From Heliocidaris erythrogramma (Eukaryota > Echinodermata > Echinoidea > Camarodonta > Echinometridae), in the NCBI GenBank assembly GCA_025617745.1, contig CM046853.1, positions 48,786,934 through 48,850,933 on the forward strand: DNA of 64,000 nucleotides, in the 5' to 3' direction. Positions 35,591 through 47,684 of this stretch are shown here, in pieces (the stretch's first letter is position 1; each line of letters starts with the position of its first letter). Under the pieces are notes generated by a model that searched no databases, had not been told where the DNA came from, and worked only from the letters and a program-made list of their open reading frames with translations. Position numbers and translations under genes: made by a program.

Positions 35591-38500
35591 AAAAGGGGTG
35601 ATCTCCTAGGCTTTGGGGTTACTTTTGGAATGCCTGCCTGTAAAAGTTACATGTGATATTGATGGTGCTTTTAGTCCAAGACCAAATTCTTGACATGTTT
35701 ACTTCTAAAATCTGTAGAAGTATTCAAATCACGTGAGACTTGATGCACGGTGTGTCAAGTAGGTTTCGTCATATTGAGCAAATTTACAAAGAATGCTGTG
35801 CCATCTAAAACGCATAGGTCGAAGGATAACTGTTGCACGGGACTTAGTCATACTGGAAGATCAAAGACCTCAGTGTCTAGAATCGATAAGTAAGGGGAGC
35901 CAGCATTATTGGGAGTAGGGATTTTCAGTGTTTATGTCTCTGTCAACGATTCACAACATGGCTCTCCCCTGGGGCTGATTGATGACTTCAATTAGCCGTA
36001 GCATAGCTGAGCAAGAGTTCCAAGATTAGTCTCTCTGCTTCAAACGCCGCATATTTGCGGATTAAACCTCATAGAATTCATAATTTGATTTGGTTAGATT
36101 TACATAAAAGTGCAGTTTGCATTTATGAAGATGAAATGTAGCTCCAGTGTAAGGCTTTATGTTGACAAATAAAATGAATATTTCTTCTATCTTATATCCT
36201 ATTTTGAATCAATCACTTTACAATATGGACATATATGTACCTTCTATTCATGGAGCTGCAATCACAGTACATTCGGTAACAGACAAATTGCGTCTTGTAA
36301 CTGAGAAGTTATATTTATGTTATACTCTTAGTACTGATACATGTACATACTTGTACATGGGGTAATGTGATTTCTTCACAAACATTGTATTGCTTTAATT
36401 TAAGTCAAGAATATAATTTATAATAGTCCTAAAATCGGTCAGTGCCTTCATGTGTGTGTAGCTACAAGTCTATTGATCTTTTAGTCAGTGATCACCTACA
36501 ATTGTCTACGCCACTGGCCAAAGAGTCAATGGCCTTCCCAAAGAGTCCCCAAAGGAATTCAGGTATAGTAGGATGAATAAAAGAAATGTCCAAAATGATA
36601 AAAGAACAAGAAGACGAAAAAAAGAAAGGTAGTATAAAATAGTCTTTTGGAGATTAATGTCTTCTCAATAAAGTCTATCTGCATTTCTACTTTGAAACCA
36701 TCATGACCCCCGGCTCACGTAAGCAACTCTGGAAAGAATTGATTACTAAAGCTTCAGTGGCACAAATGAATTAATACTCCTCAGTCATAAACAGTTATGT
36801 AAATCAAGATTAGCCCACTGTAAATGTACTAGTGTATAAATTGTACATTTTCTTGTGAACAGATTAAAAAATCGATTCAAAGAACTGCATTCGTCACTGC
36901 GGACAAATTAGGTGGTCTGTCCTTTTGCTTTTATGTGAAATTAAGAAATGCACGTTTGGTTTCATAGCAAGGTTTCAGCTTAATTGACTTTACCGTTTTT
37001 GATATAAGGTCGGAACAACATCATGACGCACTACTGGCACAATATTGATGTGACGTTATTGATATTCGTAGAGCTGATTATGACTATTAAAGTGTACCAA
37101 TCACCTAAAAAAGCTAGAATGTATAAAATAAACCTCAAAATACTTTCCCTGGCCCTCTATGGGTTAACCCTTTTAGGACAGGAATTATTTAAGGGCTAAA
37201 TTGATCACATTCTATTCTTCAAATTGGCAACAATGATATTTTTTCTTTAGTGCTACATTGTTCTAATAAGATGTAATGTCTTTGAAAACAATATACATAT
37301 AGTAAGGAACTTTGTCGAAAGTTGAAAAAATTGCCAATTTCGATCAAAATTCAATGATTTTGAACCTCTCAATATGTTGCCAATTTAAGGAGTTTAAAGC
37401 TTATTTTCCTTTTTAAAATTCTTGGCGTAAAATTCAATATGGTGATTTAACAAAAATGGACACAATGTGTGCAGAAATTTTTGCTATTTCTACTACTCAT
37501 GCATCTGGTAAAAATTTTTTAGAGCTCTGAATCAAAAGATATTGAGCCAAACCACAAAATGTGGTTGTTGTTGTTGTTGTTTTAAAATAGGCAAACTAGT
37601 CAATTTTGACTATTGTTGCCTTACTAAATTGCTCTTTTCACTTATACTTTGTTTGTTGATCCGTGGGTCTAACTTTAGTTTGTTAGAAAGGTACAGATTC
37701 CAGGATACCATGCAGGACCGCCACTCCTGCCCTGTGCCGGCCGCACAGAAACGCTGTTGGTAGCGGCTTTGTTAGCGCTAACAAGTCACAAACAAATCAG
37801 CCACTAACAACACGGGTAAGATGACCGCACAGAAAGCGCTGTTAGGGCGCTGTTAGGCACTCGCGCTGTTACAGCGCTGTTAATGGATTTGAGCCATAGA
37901 GTTAGGCAAAATCTATGATTTGTGCGTAGTGATCTATGTATAGATTGATGAATCTTGTTGATGCAGCATAGCACAGTGCGCGTGCGTTGTGTATTCACGT
38001 TTTAAAATGTATATTTGCTGACAAATGACCAAAATAAACATGACATTCCTGCCGGGTGACGGGTCTTTTTCTAATCAATAATACTACACGTTCCCACTAT
38101 ATGCTTATCTATGTTGGTGGTCTACTGTGTGCTTGGTTTTCAGCGTATGTTTCATTCTTTAACAAAGGTTATTCAAGTTTCTGATTGCATAAACTTACTA
38201 GATTAGCTACGACAATATATGAACAGTTAACTTTGATTCCAAAGACTTTCGCGTGAAATTATTGCTTGCTGCAACTACTAGCATTTAGCTTTTAGATTAA
38301 GATAGTGTACCACAAAACAAAATGCAAGCCCACTTATCATTTATTTATTTATTTATTTATTTTGTTTAGTTTTTAGCTCTTCACTCATGGGAGTAGGCTT
38401 ATTTGCCAATGATGATTTTCATCATGATGCTTCTCATCATCAGTAGCTGATGCGTATGTAGCCTATTACACTATTAAGTTACATTGACTGTACTTAATGT

Positions 38501-39063
38501 ATGGTACATAGTTACTCACCGTAATGTTCTTCTTTCCAAAGCAGGGCCTACAATGTTAAAAATGTCTTCAAACACTGCTTTGTAAAACCTATACTTTAAT
38601 AAATGAATGAATGAATTAATTAATTTTTTCATATTACTGCAGAAATCTGCCATGAACATTATTGGTGAGCATACATTGTTCAAAATTTCGAATACAGATA
38701 TCATAATAACAATTCCAAAAAGCAGTATCATGGGAGAAGCTAAGGAAAAGCACAGCTTGTTAAAACGAGGTTCCCAATAACAGAGAGAATTAAGAAATAC
38801 ATGTATGTAATTATGTACACATATACATATATAGCAATAAAGAGACGAGACAAGACGTGTGTAAAAGGAAAAAAAACATACTATGAACTAGTATTATACT
38901 AGCAGGTAATGTCAGCCTATTGGGTTTATATAGTAGTAGAAAAACCAGATACACATAATACATGTATGTGTATTAAGTATGAATAAAAAGATGTCTTAGG
39001 AAAGGTTTTGTTTATGTTCTGTTTAGACACAGGCAGAAAACCAAATACTGTACAGTTGTTATG

Positions 39064-39326
39064 CAGTGGCGTATCCAGGGGTGGCGCAACAGGCGCCCCC
39101 CCCCCCCTATTGGCCGTCGTAAAATAAAAAAAAACTAGGAAAAAAGAAGTTGTTCATTAAATTGGCTTCAAAATTGGTCACATATAGGATTATTTTGCAT
39201 CTCAGCTCTTCTTCAGAAGCAAAAAACTTCCAAAGGGGAGGGGGCACCCCCTCCCCTTAGACCCCTCCCCCAGGACGGCGATCAATAATGCCTCCCCCCT
39301 ATTGGGAAATCCTGGATACGCCCCTG
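39064..39326. mobile_element. hAT-type MITE, 263 bp
   Basis: CAGTGGCGTATCCAGG at the left and CCTGGATACGCCCCTG at the right are inverted repeats (two mismatches). TTATG stands on both sides as a 5-bp direct repeat. The inside is rich in C and G runs. It sits inside the larger nested element. Confidence 0.85.
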
Positions 39327-39660
39327 TTATGGACTTACACTGTAAGAGCTAATTTGATAATGTTTAAGATTTCTTCTAAAAGATTTAAGAGAGGAAGCTT
39401 GCTTTAGATTTGAATCAAGATGATTTCAATAGAAGGGCCCAGTTTAGATTAATGTTTTCTGGGCAAACTGAGTACGAAGACGTGGTAAATGAAAGAAAGA
39501 TGATTGTCGTGTAGAATGCCTATGTATTCCATCATTCGTTTTAAGCATTGATTGTAAAACCCGAGGCAATTCATGAATTCGTACTTGATACATTAAACTG
39601 CCTAACTGGTAATAAAACAAATCGTTTAGTCTCAACGATTTATTTCCGAAGAATAATATT

Positions 39661-40188
39661 TTAGACGGAGCTTAGTCTAGGCTTTTTCAAAATTATTCTC
39701 ATCACCCGTTTTTGTATAACTGAGAGTCTATCCAACTGAGTACAGTTGCCCCAAGCAAGAATGCCATAACTTATGTAGGGTAGAACCAAGGTGGAATACA
39801 ACAAGAGTAATACATGAGAGGGAAACAAATATTTCAATTTGTTTATAATACCAACATTTCTAGAGAGTAATTTGTTAAGATACAGAGTCTGTGGTTTCCA
39901 AGATAACTTATTATCAATAACTTTTCTCCAAATTGAAAAAGTCATGTTCATTTTCTTCCTGAAATTATCAATAAGTAAACCAAGAAACTTTAACTCCTCG
40001 ACCATTTTAAATGTGGTATTTTTAAGTAATACATTACCATCCAGATATGAGATTGAATTACTAAATAACATACAACGAGTTTTCTCCAAATTGCAAAAGT
40101 CATGTTCATTTTCTTCCTGAAAAGGATCATATCTTAGTCTCCTCGTGTCGTTATCAGCAAAATCTATGTCACCCGCTACCTGACACAT
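39661..40188 (-). pseudogene. Non-LTR reverse transcriptase fragment
   Basis: The minus-strand frame reads FADND (decayed catalytic FADD box), then EELKFLGLLID, KLSWKP, SRNVGIINKLKYLFPSHVLL, LLYSTLVLPYISYGILAWGN and LSVIQKRVMRII, the end of the RT and the thumb/connector region of jockey/CR1-like LINEs. The catalytic box is altered, the 5' part is missing, and 18 extra codons split LIDN from KLSW. Dead copy. Confidence 0.85.
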
Positions 40189-41121
40189 TCTTAATTAGTC
40201 TAGGTCTATGTTTAAGTACTTGGTATTAAAAAAAACGGAGAGACAAGTTATAGCGCACGCAAGAAATTATTCACTAACATTGTCACTATTGGTGCCCCTG
40301 GCACCGTTAGTGAGTTGTTCAAACATTACCATTACTGTTAGCTTCTGTGCGGCCTTGAAATGTTAGGCTAACAGCGCTGTTAGTGAATTTGACTAACATT
40401 ACTCTTCTGTGCGGCCAAATCATCGCTATCGGTACTGTTAGTGCGCTGTTAGCGCTAACAACGTTTCTGTGCGGCCGGCACTGGTCAATTGTCTCAAAAG
40501 GGTTAACGGTTAAGGAGTATGAAGAAAATGAAGGAAAACATTGAAATATTCAGAGCTGATTTTAACCATAAGGACTACTACTGTACCAAGTTTCAACTTG
40601 ATTGACCATGCTGTTTTGGAGGTGTGACGTCATTCATCTTCTTACATTTTTAACATCTAATAAAGTGTCATCGTTGTGCCAAATTTAAAAATGTTTCACC
40701 TAGTATGTATGACCATGTTGATATACTAATTCTGTGCAAAATGCACATACGCTTATTTTTTAAGTCAGAAAGTCTAAGAAATCCTGAATTATTAACTTTT
40801 CCATTTCAATGAAAAAAAATTTTTTTTTTTAGTCAAAATTTAGAAAAATGCTTAAAATGGCCTGAAACATCTGCAAAATGAATTTTGAGATGATATGGAG
40901 CACTTTCAATTTTTTTTTTTTTGACGCACAGACGTACACTTAACGTGCACGTTGATTGATCAGAAAGTGTTCAATATGAAATTACCTTTCATCATGCATC
41001 ATGCCAAGTATCCATTTTTCCGTTATGGAGATAATGACTATGAATCGAAAGTAAAAATACATGAAATGTTTATATGTTTACACAAGCACAGAGAGAGGGA
41101 AAGAAAAAGTAAATGATTTAA

Positions 41122-41500
41122 AGATAAAGTTGAGTTCTGGTCATGAGATTGAACTGTGAAAGAAACTGTCTCAAAGCAATTGGGAAAGGTTGATTATATA
41201 GCCCATAATAATTGGTGTATGCAATAAGGTTTTATAAAGAATCACCAAATTGATAAGAAATTGACTCAATCCTGCTGAGAGTCACATGCACTGTACACAG
41301 AAAATTGTATATGGGACTACACACGAATGTTCGGCCTGAACTATTCAGCGTTTTCTTGTAATATTTTGAATGTGAGGACATTTGGAAGAACAATCTTTTT
41401 CAGGGGACATATATACACAATGATAATCTTCCGAACAACATAATAAGAATGAGAAAGCTCACAAATTATATTTTACCTTTCCCAGAACTCAACCTTCCCT
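41122..41500. mobile_element. TTAA MITE family A, copy 2
   Basis: Left TTAA at 41118-41121; the right site has decayed to ATAA. Starts AGATAAAGTTGAGTTCTGG and ends CCCAGAACTCAACCTTCCCT. It is colinear with the 14.3 kb copy. Confidence 0.8.
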
Positions 41501-44153
41501 ATAACTTTGAAGTATTATGGAAATAAGTTTCAGTTTTTATACGTGTTCTGCGGAGTAGATCCCATTATGGATGAAACACATGTATGAGAGTTCCTTATCA
41601 CAGGAATCACTTGTATTATGTCCTTGATGAGAATTATATGCAAAGAATTTTTAATAATTTTGATCAAGATTGCAAAACAAGGATTGGTAAAGCCCCATCT
41701 CTGCCCCCATATTATGCTAAGCATGCATGGATGCCTTCAACCAATTTGATTTGAAACTCATCACAGTGTGTAGACCCACCTATTAAATTTCCATCAGATG
41801 TGATATGGGTTGGTAAGAAATAATTTATCTCCCCAGAGCTTTTTTCAGCTAGCTGGCTGTGACAACGCTATCGCTATCGGAGGATGGCAGCCAGGCTGGG
41901 AGGTTCACATGCTCAGAGTCGGGGGCCTCTTTTAATCATTGTCATTCCCTTCCATCGGCAAGTTGAGATGTTGAGTTATTGTTTAACATGTTTAAAGGTA
42001 TTCTCTTATGGTTGAACTTAACAAGAATTTATTTTTAATGTTGGAAACAAGCATAGCAGCAAGGTTTGAGCAAATCATGAAGATTTTGCAGTATTTTGTT
42101 TACCTTCTGATATACATGTATGCCCATTTGTAAAATGCACAAATTAAAGATGTGTGAAATCATCTACCAATTTCTTTTTTTTTTCAAGTAATTTTTCATG
42201 CATTATTTGTACTCTTGAAATGATTTTACTGCTAAAATATAGGCCAGTATAGTGAACATATTATTTATCAATGATGCCCAAGTGAAAAAGAAATTGAATG
42301 GGTTGGACAAAATAATAGTTTTGTTCTAAAGTTTTATTGTCTTCTATAGTTCTGGTCCCAATATGTTTTTAACATAATTGATAAAAAATGCACATTTTAT
42401 ATTCTGCTTGATATTTCCACGAGTGATTTTTGTGAAAACATAGTGATACCATTGCTTCTTGCTCCCTTCAGCCCATGTACAGTGTGAATGTGGTAATAGG
42501 GGATCCCATACCTCTTTAGCTACCAGGGGAAATGATATAGCCTACTCTACCTTCCTTGTTATTCAGGTCAGCTAAAATTGCATTCATTAGACGTTTTTAT
42601 GGAAGGGCCGCTTACGTAAAAGAGCGGGGTAAATATGAGTTGGTTGCTGTAGAAACATCCTGAGTAGCATAATGTCAGTAATATAGATGCCATTATTTGA
42701 GATATTGCCAATTCACTTGAAAGTTAACCTTTGCCTAAGAGAGTAGGAGTGCAGTCCCTCCAAGAAATTTGAATATGGAAATGGTAAAAAGGTAATAAAC
42801 TGAATGATCACATATCTGTGCCCTTTACTAGGCAAGCCTTCGTTTCACCCACACATATATATACACTTTTCTGTATAATAGAAAGCAAAATGAAATTTAC
42901 CGTTCTGTTTGTATTTTTTTTTACAGTATCTTTGTCATTGTGAAACATTTTTTGATGATGGAATACACTTGTACTGTATTTAATCCTTTGTCAAGTTTGT
43001 CTTTTAAATTATGGAAAAAACACACCTTTTTTATACATTGGCCATCATCACAAAATGGGATTTGATTTTTATGATATGGGGAGATGGTACATACAGTGTA
43101 CGTATATGTATGCCAAACATTGCAGTAGTATCAGAGAAACAAGAGAATTAATACTAGTAATTGAAATCATCTTCCATTATGTATTTGTTTTGATATGCCT
43201 CTACGTTGTCATTAGTGATCATCATGATTATGAATTGTGTATCCAATATCACACTATGGCTATTGTTTTCCTGTACTTTTGTCTTCATGAAATCAGAGAT
43301 TAATTTGAAGGTTTCATATATGCTAATTTGCAATTATGTCATCTATTTGAAAATACAATAGTCAATTTTCTTATTCTTTCATGTAGATACTTTATTCTAT
43401 AAATATCTGGCGATCGACTTAGGTGCAAATCCATCCAAGATACCCTTTTCTCAGTTATATCAGCGAGGGATGATTGAAGATTAAATATGATCAACCAAGC
43501 TTGAGACAAATTCATCAGTCACAATGATTTTACAGGTTGAAAAAGCAAAGTCGATGTTTTCTTCACTCATTCAGAAACTAATGCGATAATTTCTCTCTCC
43601 TCCATCGTATTATTTTCCCTTGACAGCGCTGTTCCTTGATCATATGTTGGAAGACATGCAAGAATGTTTCCACGGGAATAGAGGGAAACTACGGTATTTC
43701 CCCCCTCACTATTTTTCAATGGAATAGTGAAAACTGTATAATTCTTCATGGGCATATTTTTATTTTTTAAATGATTTCCCTTTAATCACCGATTGTCTGT
43801 CTCTCAGAGGAAATATATGACATGCATACTGTGTTAATGTGCAACCCTTTGCATTGAATTTGAATAAGTGAGATGTGCGTCAGCGTTTGCCCTGTTCCCT
43901 CCCTTTTCCTCGGCAGGAAAATAAATCTTTGTTTATTAATAACATCAGACTGTGCGGGTAATGAATTTTCCTGCTGTCTCTGACAGTGATTTGTTGGAAT
44001 TGTCTGTTTTCCTATCAGCTTTTCTTCAGCTCACAGTATTTCTGGTCGAGAGATATATCTATTGGTAGCATCCTTTTTTTGGAAAATAATATGGTATCCT
44101 CAGGTTTTGGTTACAGTACCTAAGAATACTCTAATGTATTTCTAATTTTAAAT

Positions 44154-44211
44154 GTATAAACATTTCAGGCTGAAATGTACATGTATAAACATTTCAGGCT
44201 GAAATATACAA
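44154..44211 (+). repeat. Short tandem duplication, period 29
   Basis: GTATAAACATTTCAGGCTGA occurs at 44154 and again at 44183. Confidence 0.85.
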
Positions 44212-44361
44212 AGGCACATAATTACAGGATTCATTTCATATGTTATTAGGTACACCATATTCATCCAAAATAGGTTCATGTTGCCAGTTTAAGAACTAAT
44301 ATCAAATTAATTACCAGCAGTGATTTTTTTATTGTCCTTTGATTGCATTTTATCTTTGTAG

Positions 44362-44463
44362 TTTCAGTTCCTGGTAGCCAACGGAGCAAACGCTTCTTTG
44401 AGGAGCCTCGTGTGAATACTCCACCTATACCATCATACCCCATTCAGAAGCAAGATAGAACAG
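44362..44463 (+). CDS. TANC: TANC exon 6: basic disordered segment
   Basis: Residues 182-215. The acceptor is TATCTTTGTAG and the donor ACAG|GTAAAT. Phase 1 both sides. It encodes SVPGSQRSKRFFEEPRVN, then TPPIPSYPIQKQ. The SQRSKRFFEE stretch is a plausible basic phosphosite region. No folded domain. Confidence 0.85.
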
Positions 44464-45015
44464 GTAAATATTAATCAATTTTTTAATTTTTATCAAAATG
44501 TAGTAAATGTTTAAATTCAAAAGAGGTTGTAACTCATTTATATTACTGCTCTGTATCTCAAAACAAAATTGTTGGGATGATTGACACTGTCCTGAAGATT
44601 TAACTTTATAATGTATAATTGTATTTAGACTTGAGCTTTTTGCTGTTTTCTGTGTTACTGTTTCAATTCAAGAATAATTTCATGCTACAGTATACATTAT
44701 GGGACGTGCAAGTAAACCAACAGCCCACAGGCTCACGAGACCAACGATGTCAGTCTCGTGGACCATCAGATAACTAAGGTCTGTGAGCCAAACCATGTTG
44801 GTCTCATGGGTTGTCGGTCTCGTAGCCTGCAGCCTTTTAGTTATTCAATAGGGAATTAGTACTTTCTATATTTCTGTTGCACTATTCTGCCTTGTTGTTA
44901 GTAACTCCCTTGCATGAAGCATCTAATTTCACTCTCATTTTTATACTCTTTACTTTCTTTATTATTTGTGTGTCCTTCATCATTACTATGATTTACCATT
45001 ACAACTTCTATATAG

Positions 45016-45174
45016 ATCTCCCCTTGAGCAAGTCATGTGACGGCCCTCCCCCCAAACTCTTCATTCCTCCTCCTCCTCCAGCTGTCCCGCCCTCTGGACC
45101 CGCCTCCAACATTGGCACAGATTCGGACTACGAGGACATCCCGGAGAATGCCAGCCTCTGTGACTCTTGTCATG
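45016..45174 (+). CDS. TANC: TANC exon 7: polyproline and Cys-containing segment
   Basis: Residues 216-268. Acceptor ACTTCTATATAG, donor CATG|GTACAG. Phase 1 both sides. It carries a strong polyproline run (FIPPPPPAVPPSGP), an acidic patch (DSDYEDIPEN) and a CDSCHG end. The polyproline run suits SH3, WW or profilin-type partners. The two cysteines alone do not make a zinc site. Confidence 0.87.
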
Positions 45175-45413
45175 GTACAGTACACATCTTTTAAGTTTGC
45201 CAATCTTGCAATTATGTTTATACTTGTCTTTGAGTTATTTTCACCTTCTGTCCTAAACTGAACCTGAATGTGTTCAAGCCTTCATTATGCAATATATATA
45301 TTATCACACGCCTTTTCCTATTTCTCCTTTTGATAAGATTTTCACTTTTCTCAAGTATTTGTGACTGCTTTTTGGATTTAAATAATTGTTTTCTTTGATT
45401 TTGGTATCCACAG

Positions 45414-47240
45414 GAGACACCAGCACCCCTCCACCAGCTCCTTCAGAGGCGGCAGAAGCTCTTATCAATAGACTTGGGTTCCTCTTCAGTCAAGGCCCTC
45501 GAAGTGCACCACCTGGCTTGTCTTCAGGACCACCACCACCAGTACCACCTCCTTCCGGTCCAGAGCCTCCAGAGCTTCCCCCACCTAGACAACCCCAGCC
45601 CAGAAATGTGCTTCCAGACCCCAACCAAGAGAACATTAATCCATCCCTTCGGCCTGCTGTGACCCAAGCTGGGGATGCTCATAAAGGAAAGATGATGCAA
45701 GGCAAGGATACAGCTCATAGCCTTAGCCAACAGCAACAACATAGACATCCAATGCTGGGAGGGATGGTTGTCATACCAGGGCATGCTGGTAGAACTCAAG
45801 ATGGAGACGGGGAACCTCTCTCAAAGGTCCCTCGCCATCCCAGTGATAATCAGATTAGCTACAATCAGCAGCCTCCTCCTCCTCAGACTGGCTTTAACCA
45901 AACTGGACGCGGGAGTGGACGTGGGGGAAATCCACCTGCAGGTTTTAACCACAGTAGGAAAGGAAGTGGAAGGGGAAAGAATCCTCAGACAGGGTTTTCT
46001 CAAACTGGTAGGGGGAGTGGAAGGGGGTCGGAGAGAAGAGGCTCCGGAGCAGGATCGAGTGAAGGGACTGCGGCTGTCAGTGGAAAACATATACAACAAA
46101 TGACTAATGTACCATCTCAGGGAGCACCACAGGTGCCAATGCAACAAGTACCATATAGAAACCAAATACAGTTACAGCAGCAACAGCAGCAAATGCATCA
46201 AATGCACAAGCAGCAGCAACAGCAACAGCAGTATCAACTGAAAATGCAGCAGCAAACTCAACAAATGTACCTCCAGCAGAAGCAGCAAATGCAGCAGCTA
46301 CAACAGCATCATCAAATGCATCAGATGCAGCAGAATATATGGCAGCAACAGCAAAGATTCAATCAGCAACAGCAACAACAGCATCAGCATCAACATCAGC
46401 ATCAACAGCAACATCAACCATCTCAACAGGCTCATGGGAATGGGGTTGTTCAGGGGAAAATTCAAACGGTTACGGACCAAAGATTTGCAACAGTGCAATC
46501 GATACCGACTACTGCATCGCGTCAGAACAGAGACCAGCAGCAACAGCACTCTGAACCACCACCATTGCCAGGAGTGCAAGATAGAGTAGGGAAACTACAA
46601 ACAGAAAATCCTTCTCAAAGGCCACAAGAACAGAAGCCTGGCGCTGGCTATGCAAATGGTACAAATCACAACAGAACTGGCCTGGTTGCAGGCGTCCGTG
46701 CCAATACATTAGAGTCCCGCAGCAAACAGAACAACAGAGGCCAAGCACCGAAGACGGGTTCTCAGGGTCGTCCTGCTAGCTATCAGAGCCCAGGCAACGA
46801 AGGAGGCCCAAACCTAGAGAACAGACTCCAACAGTTACTGGAAGGTGGTGTGAAAGGTAGACCTGGCAGTGATGCAGTGATCAATGGTAACACTGCACCA
46901 AACGTGCAGAAACCCATAATAGGAGGACCCCAGGACACCAACGGAAGGGGCACAAACAATGTGAACAAACCTGTCTCAAGTCATCTGCGCCAGCAGAGTG
47001 TAGATATGATCAAGCCACAGATGGCCCACTCTAGAAAGATCATGAACACTGGTCATCAGCGTGGAGCTTCCCTTGATTCCTCTGCCAATGACACTAGTAA
47101 CATTTCCTTCAGTAGCTCCATATCTTCTGTAGGGGATACTTCGTTTACGAGTGTGTCGTCTATGGAAGGTTATGATATGTCATCCATGCAGGCCCCACCA
47201 ACTCCTACTAGTCCCAGGGATGTGATGGCCAACATAGAAG
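45414..47240 (+). CDS. TANC: TANC exon 8: 1.8 kb exon with RG-rich block and Gln/His tract
   Basis: Residues 269-877. The acceptor is TTGGTATCCACAG and the donor AGAAG|GTAACT; the open frame ends soon after the donor. In order: a proline-rich segment containing NRLGFLFSQG; a block at about residues 424-481 in which the unit GF(N/S)xxxxGSGRG recurs three times, rich in Arg-Gly; then a Gln/His/Met-rich tract at about residues 517-609 encoded by mixed CAG and CAA codons with CAT; then a Ser/Asn/Pro-rich part with GRGTNNVNKP and many Ser before the donor. The composition predicts a long disordered region that may self-associate. Mixed CAG/CAA coding makes simple slippage less likely than a pure CAG run would. 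Confidence 0.92.
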
Positions 47241-47684
47241 GTAACTTTCACCATCATTTTTTTCTCCCACTTCTATCTATTCATGTCCTTAGGAATAAAG
47301 TGTAGATTTGGAAAGGTACATATTTCCTCCAATATGATTTTTTTCTCCAAAAACTCTGTGAAAATACAGTGCTAGCCCCCAAATTTCTATTTTAAAAATT
47401 CAATCTCCCAAACTACATAAAAAAATAATACCATTAATAAGAAAGATATGTGCAAAGGTATATCCTTACAAAGCGTTTAAGTCCAGATGTACTTTACAAA
47501 ATTATTCAAATGCAATGTTTCTGCACAACAATATGTCCTACAGTGGTTTAAAGGTTGTAGGCCTTCTCTAAACCAGTAGCTAAAAATCTTAATATCCAAA
47601 AAACCAAACTAGGTTTTCAATTATTCTATTTTCAGAGTATGAAAAATGCACCTTATCTCCTTCCAATCCTCTTGATGAATTCAG

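Larger units (their letters stand above)
37732..40483. mobile_element. Second TIR element nested inside
   Basis: C(T/A)GTGCCGGCCGCACAG begins both ends in opposite orientation (left at 37732, right at 40483). Inside each end GCCGCACAGAA and GCGCTGTTAG recur several times as subterminal repeats. No target duplication was evident. The CAGTG start is hAT-like, but the class is uncertain. Confidence 0.7.
37168..40502. mobile_element. TTAA element (piggyBac-like) with nested insertions
   Basis: TTAA at 37164-37167 and 40503-40506. The ends CCCTTTTAGGACA and TGTCTCAAAAGGG are inverted repeats (11 of 13). The CCCTTT start and TTAA site fit piggyBac. The sequences outside match the uninterrupted repeat at 24.3 kb, where GGGTTAAC is directly followed by the right flank, so the insertion is supported by a paralogous empty site. 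No piggyBac transposase was seen; most of the length is a second element and a LINE fragment. Confidence 0.8.
30325..44361 (+). other. Intron 5 (14 kb), repeat-filled
   Basis: No exon that I could support. It holds a minus-strand tRNA-SINE, a tandem duplication, hAT-type MITEs, a nested DNA-transposon/LINE stack at 37.1-40.5 kb, and a second copy of a TTAA MITE at 41.1 kb. The rest (for example 31810-33300, 33450-34770, 35600-37080 and 41510-44150) shows nothing I can name. Confidence 0.8.

Noticed and set aside
45821-46748. Long ORFs on the minus strand and in shifted + frames across exon 8
   Set aside because: Shadows of the Gln/His and RG-rich coding sequence; Leu- or Met-rich translations of CAG and CAT repeats.
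47637-47684. Extension of exon 9 to the upstream AG
   Set aside because: In the required phase it hits a stop; kept only as a possible alternative event.
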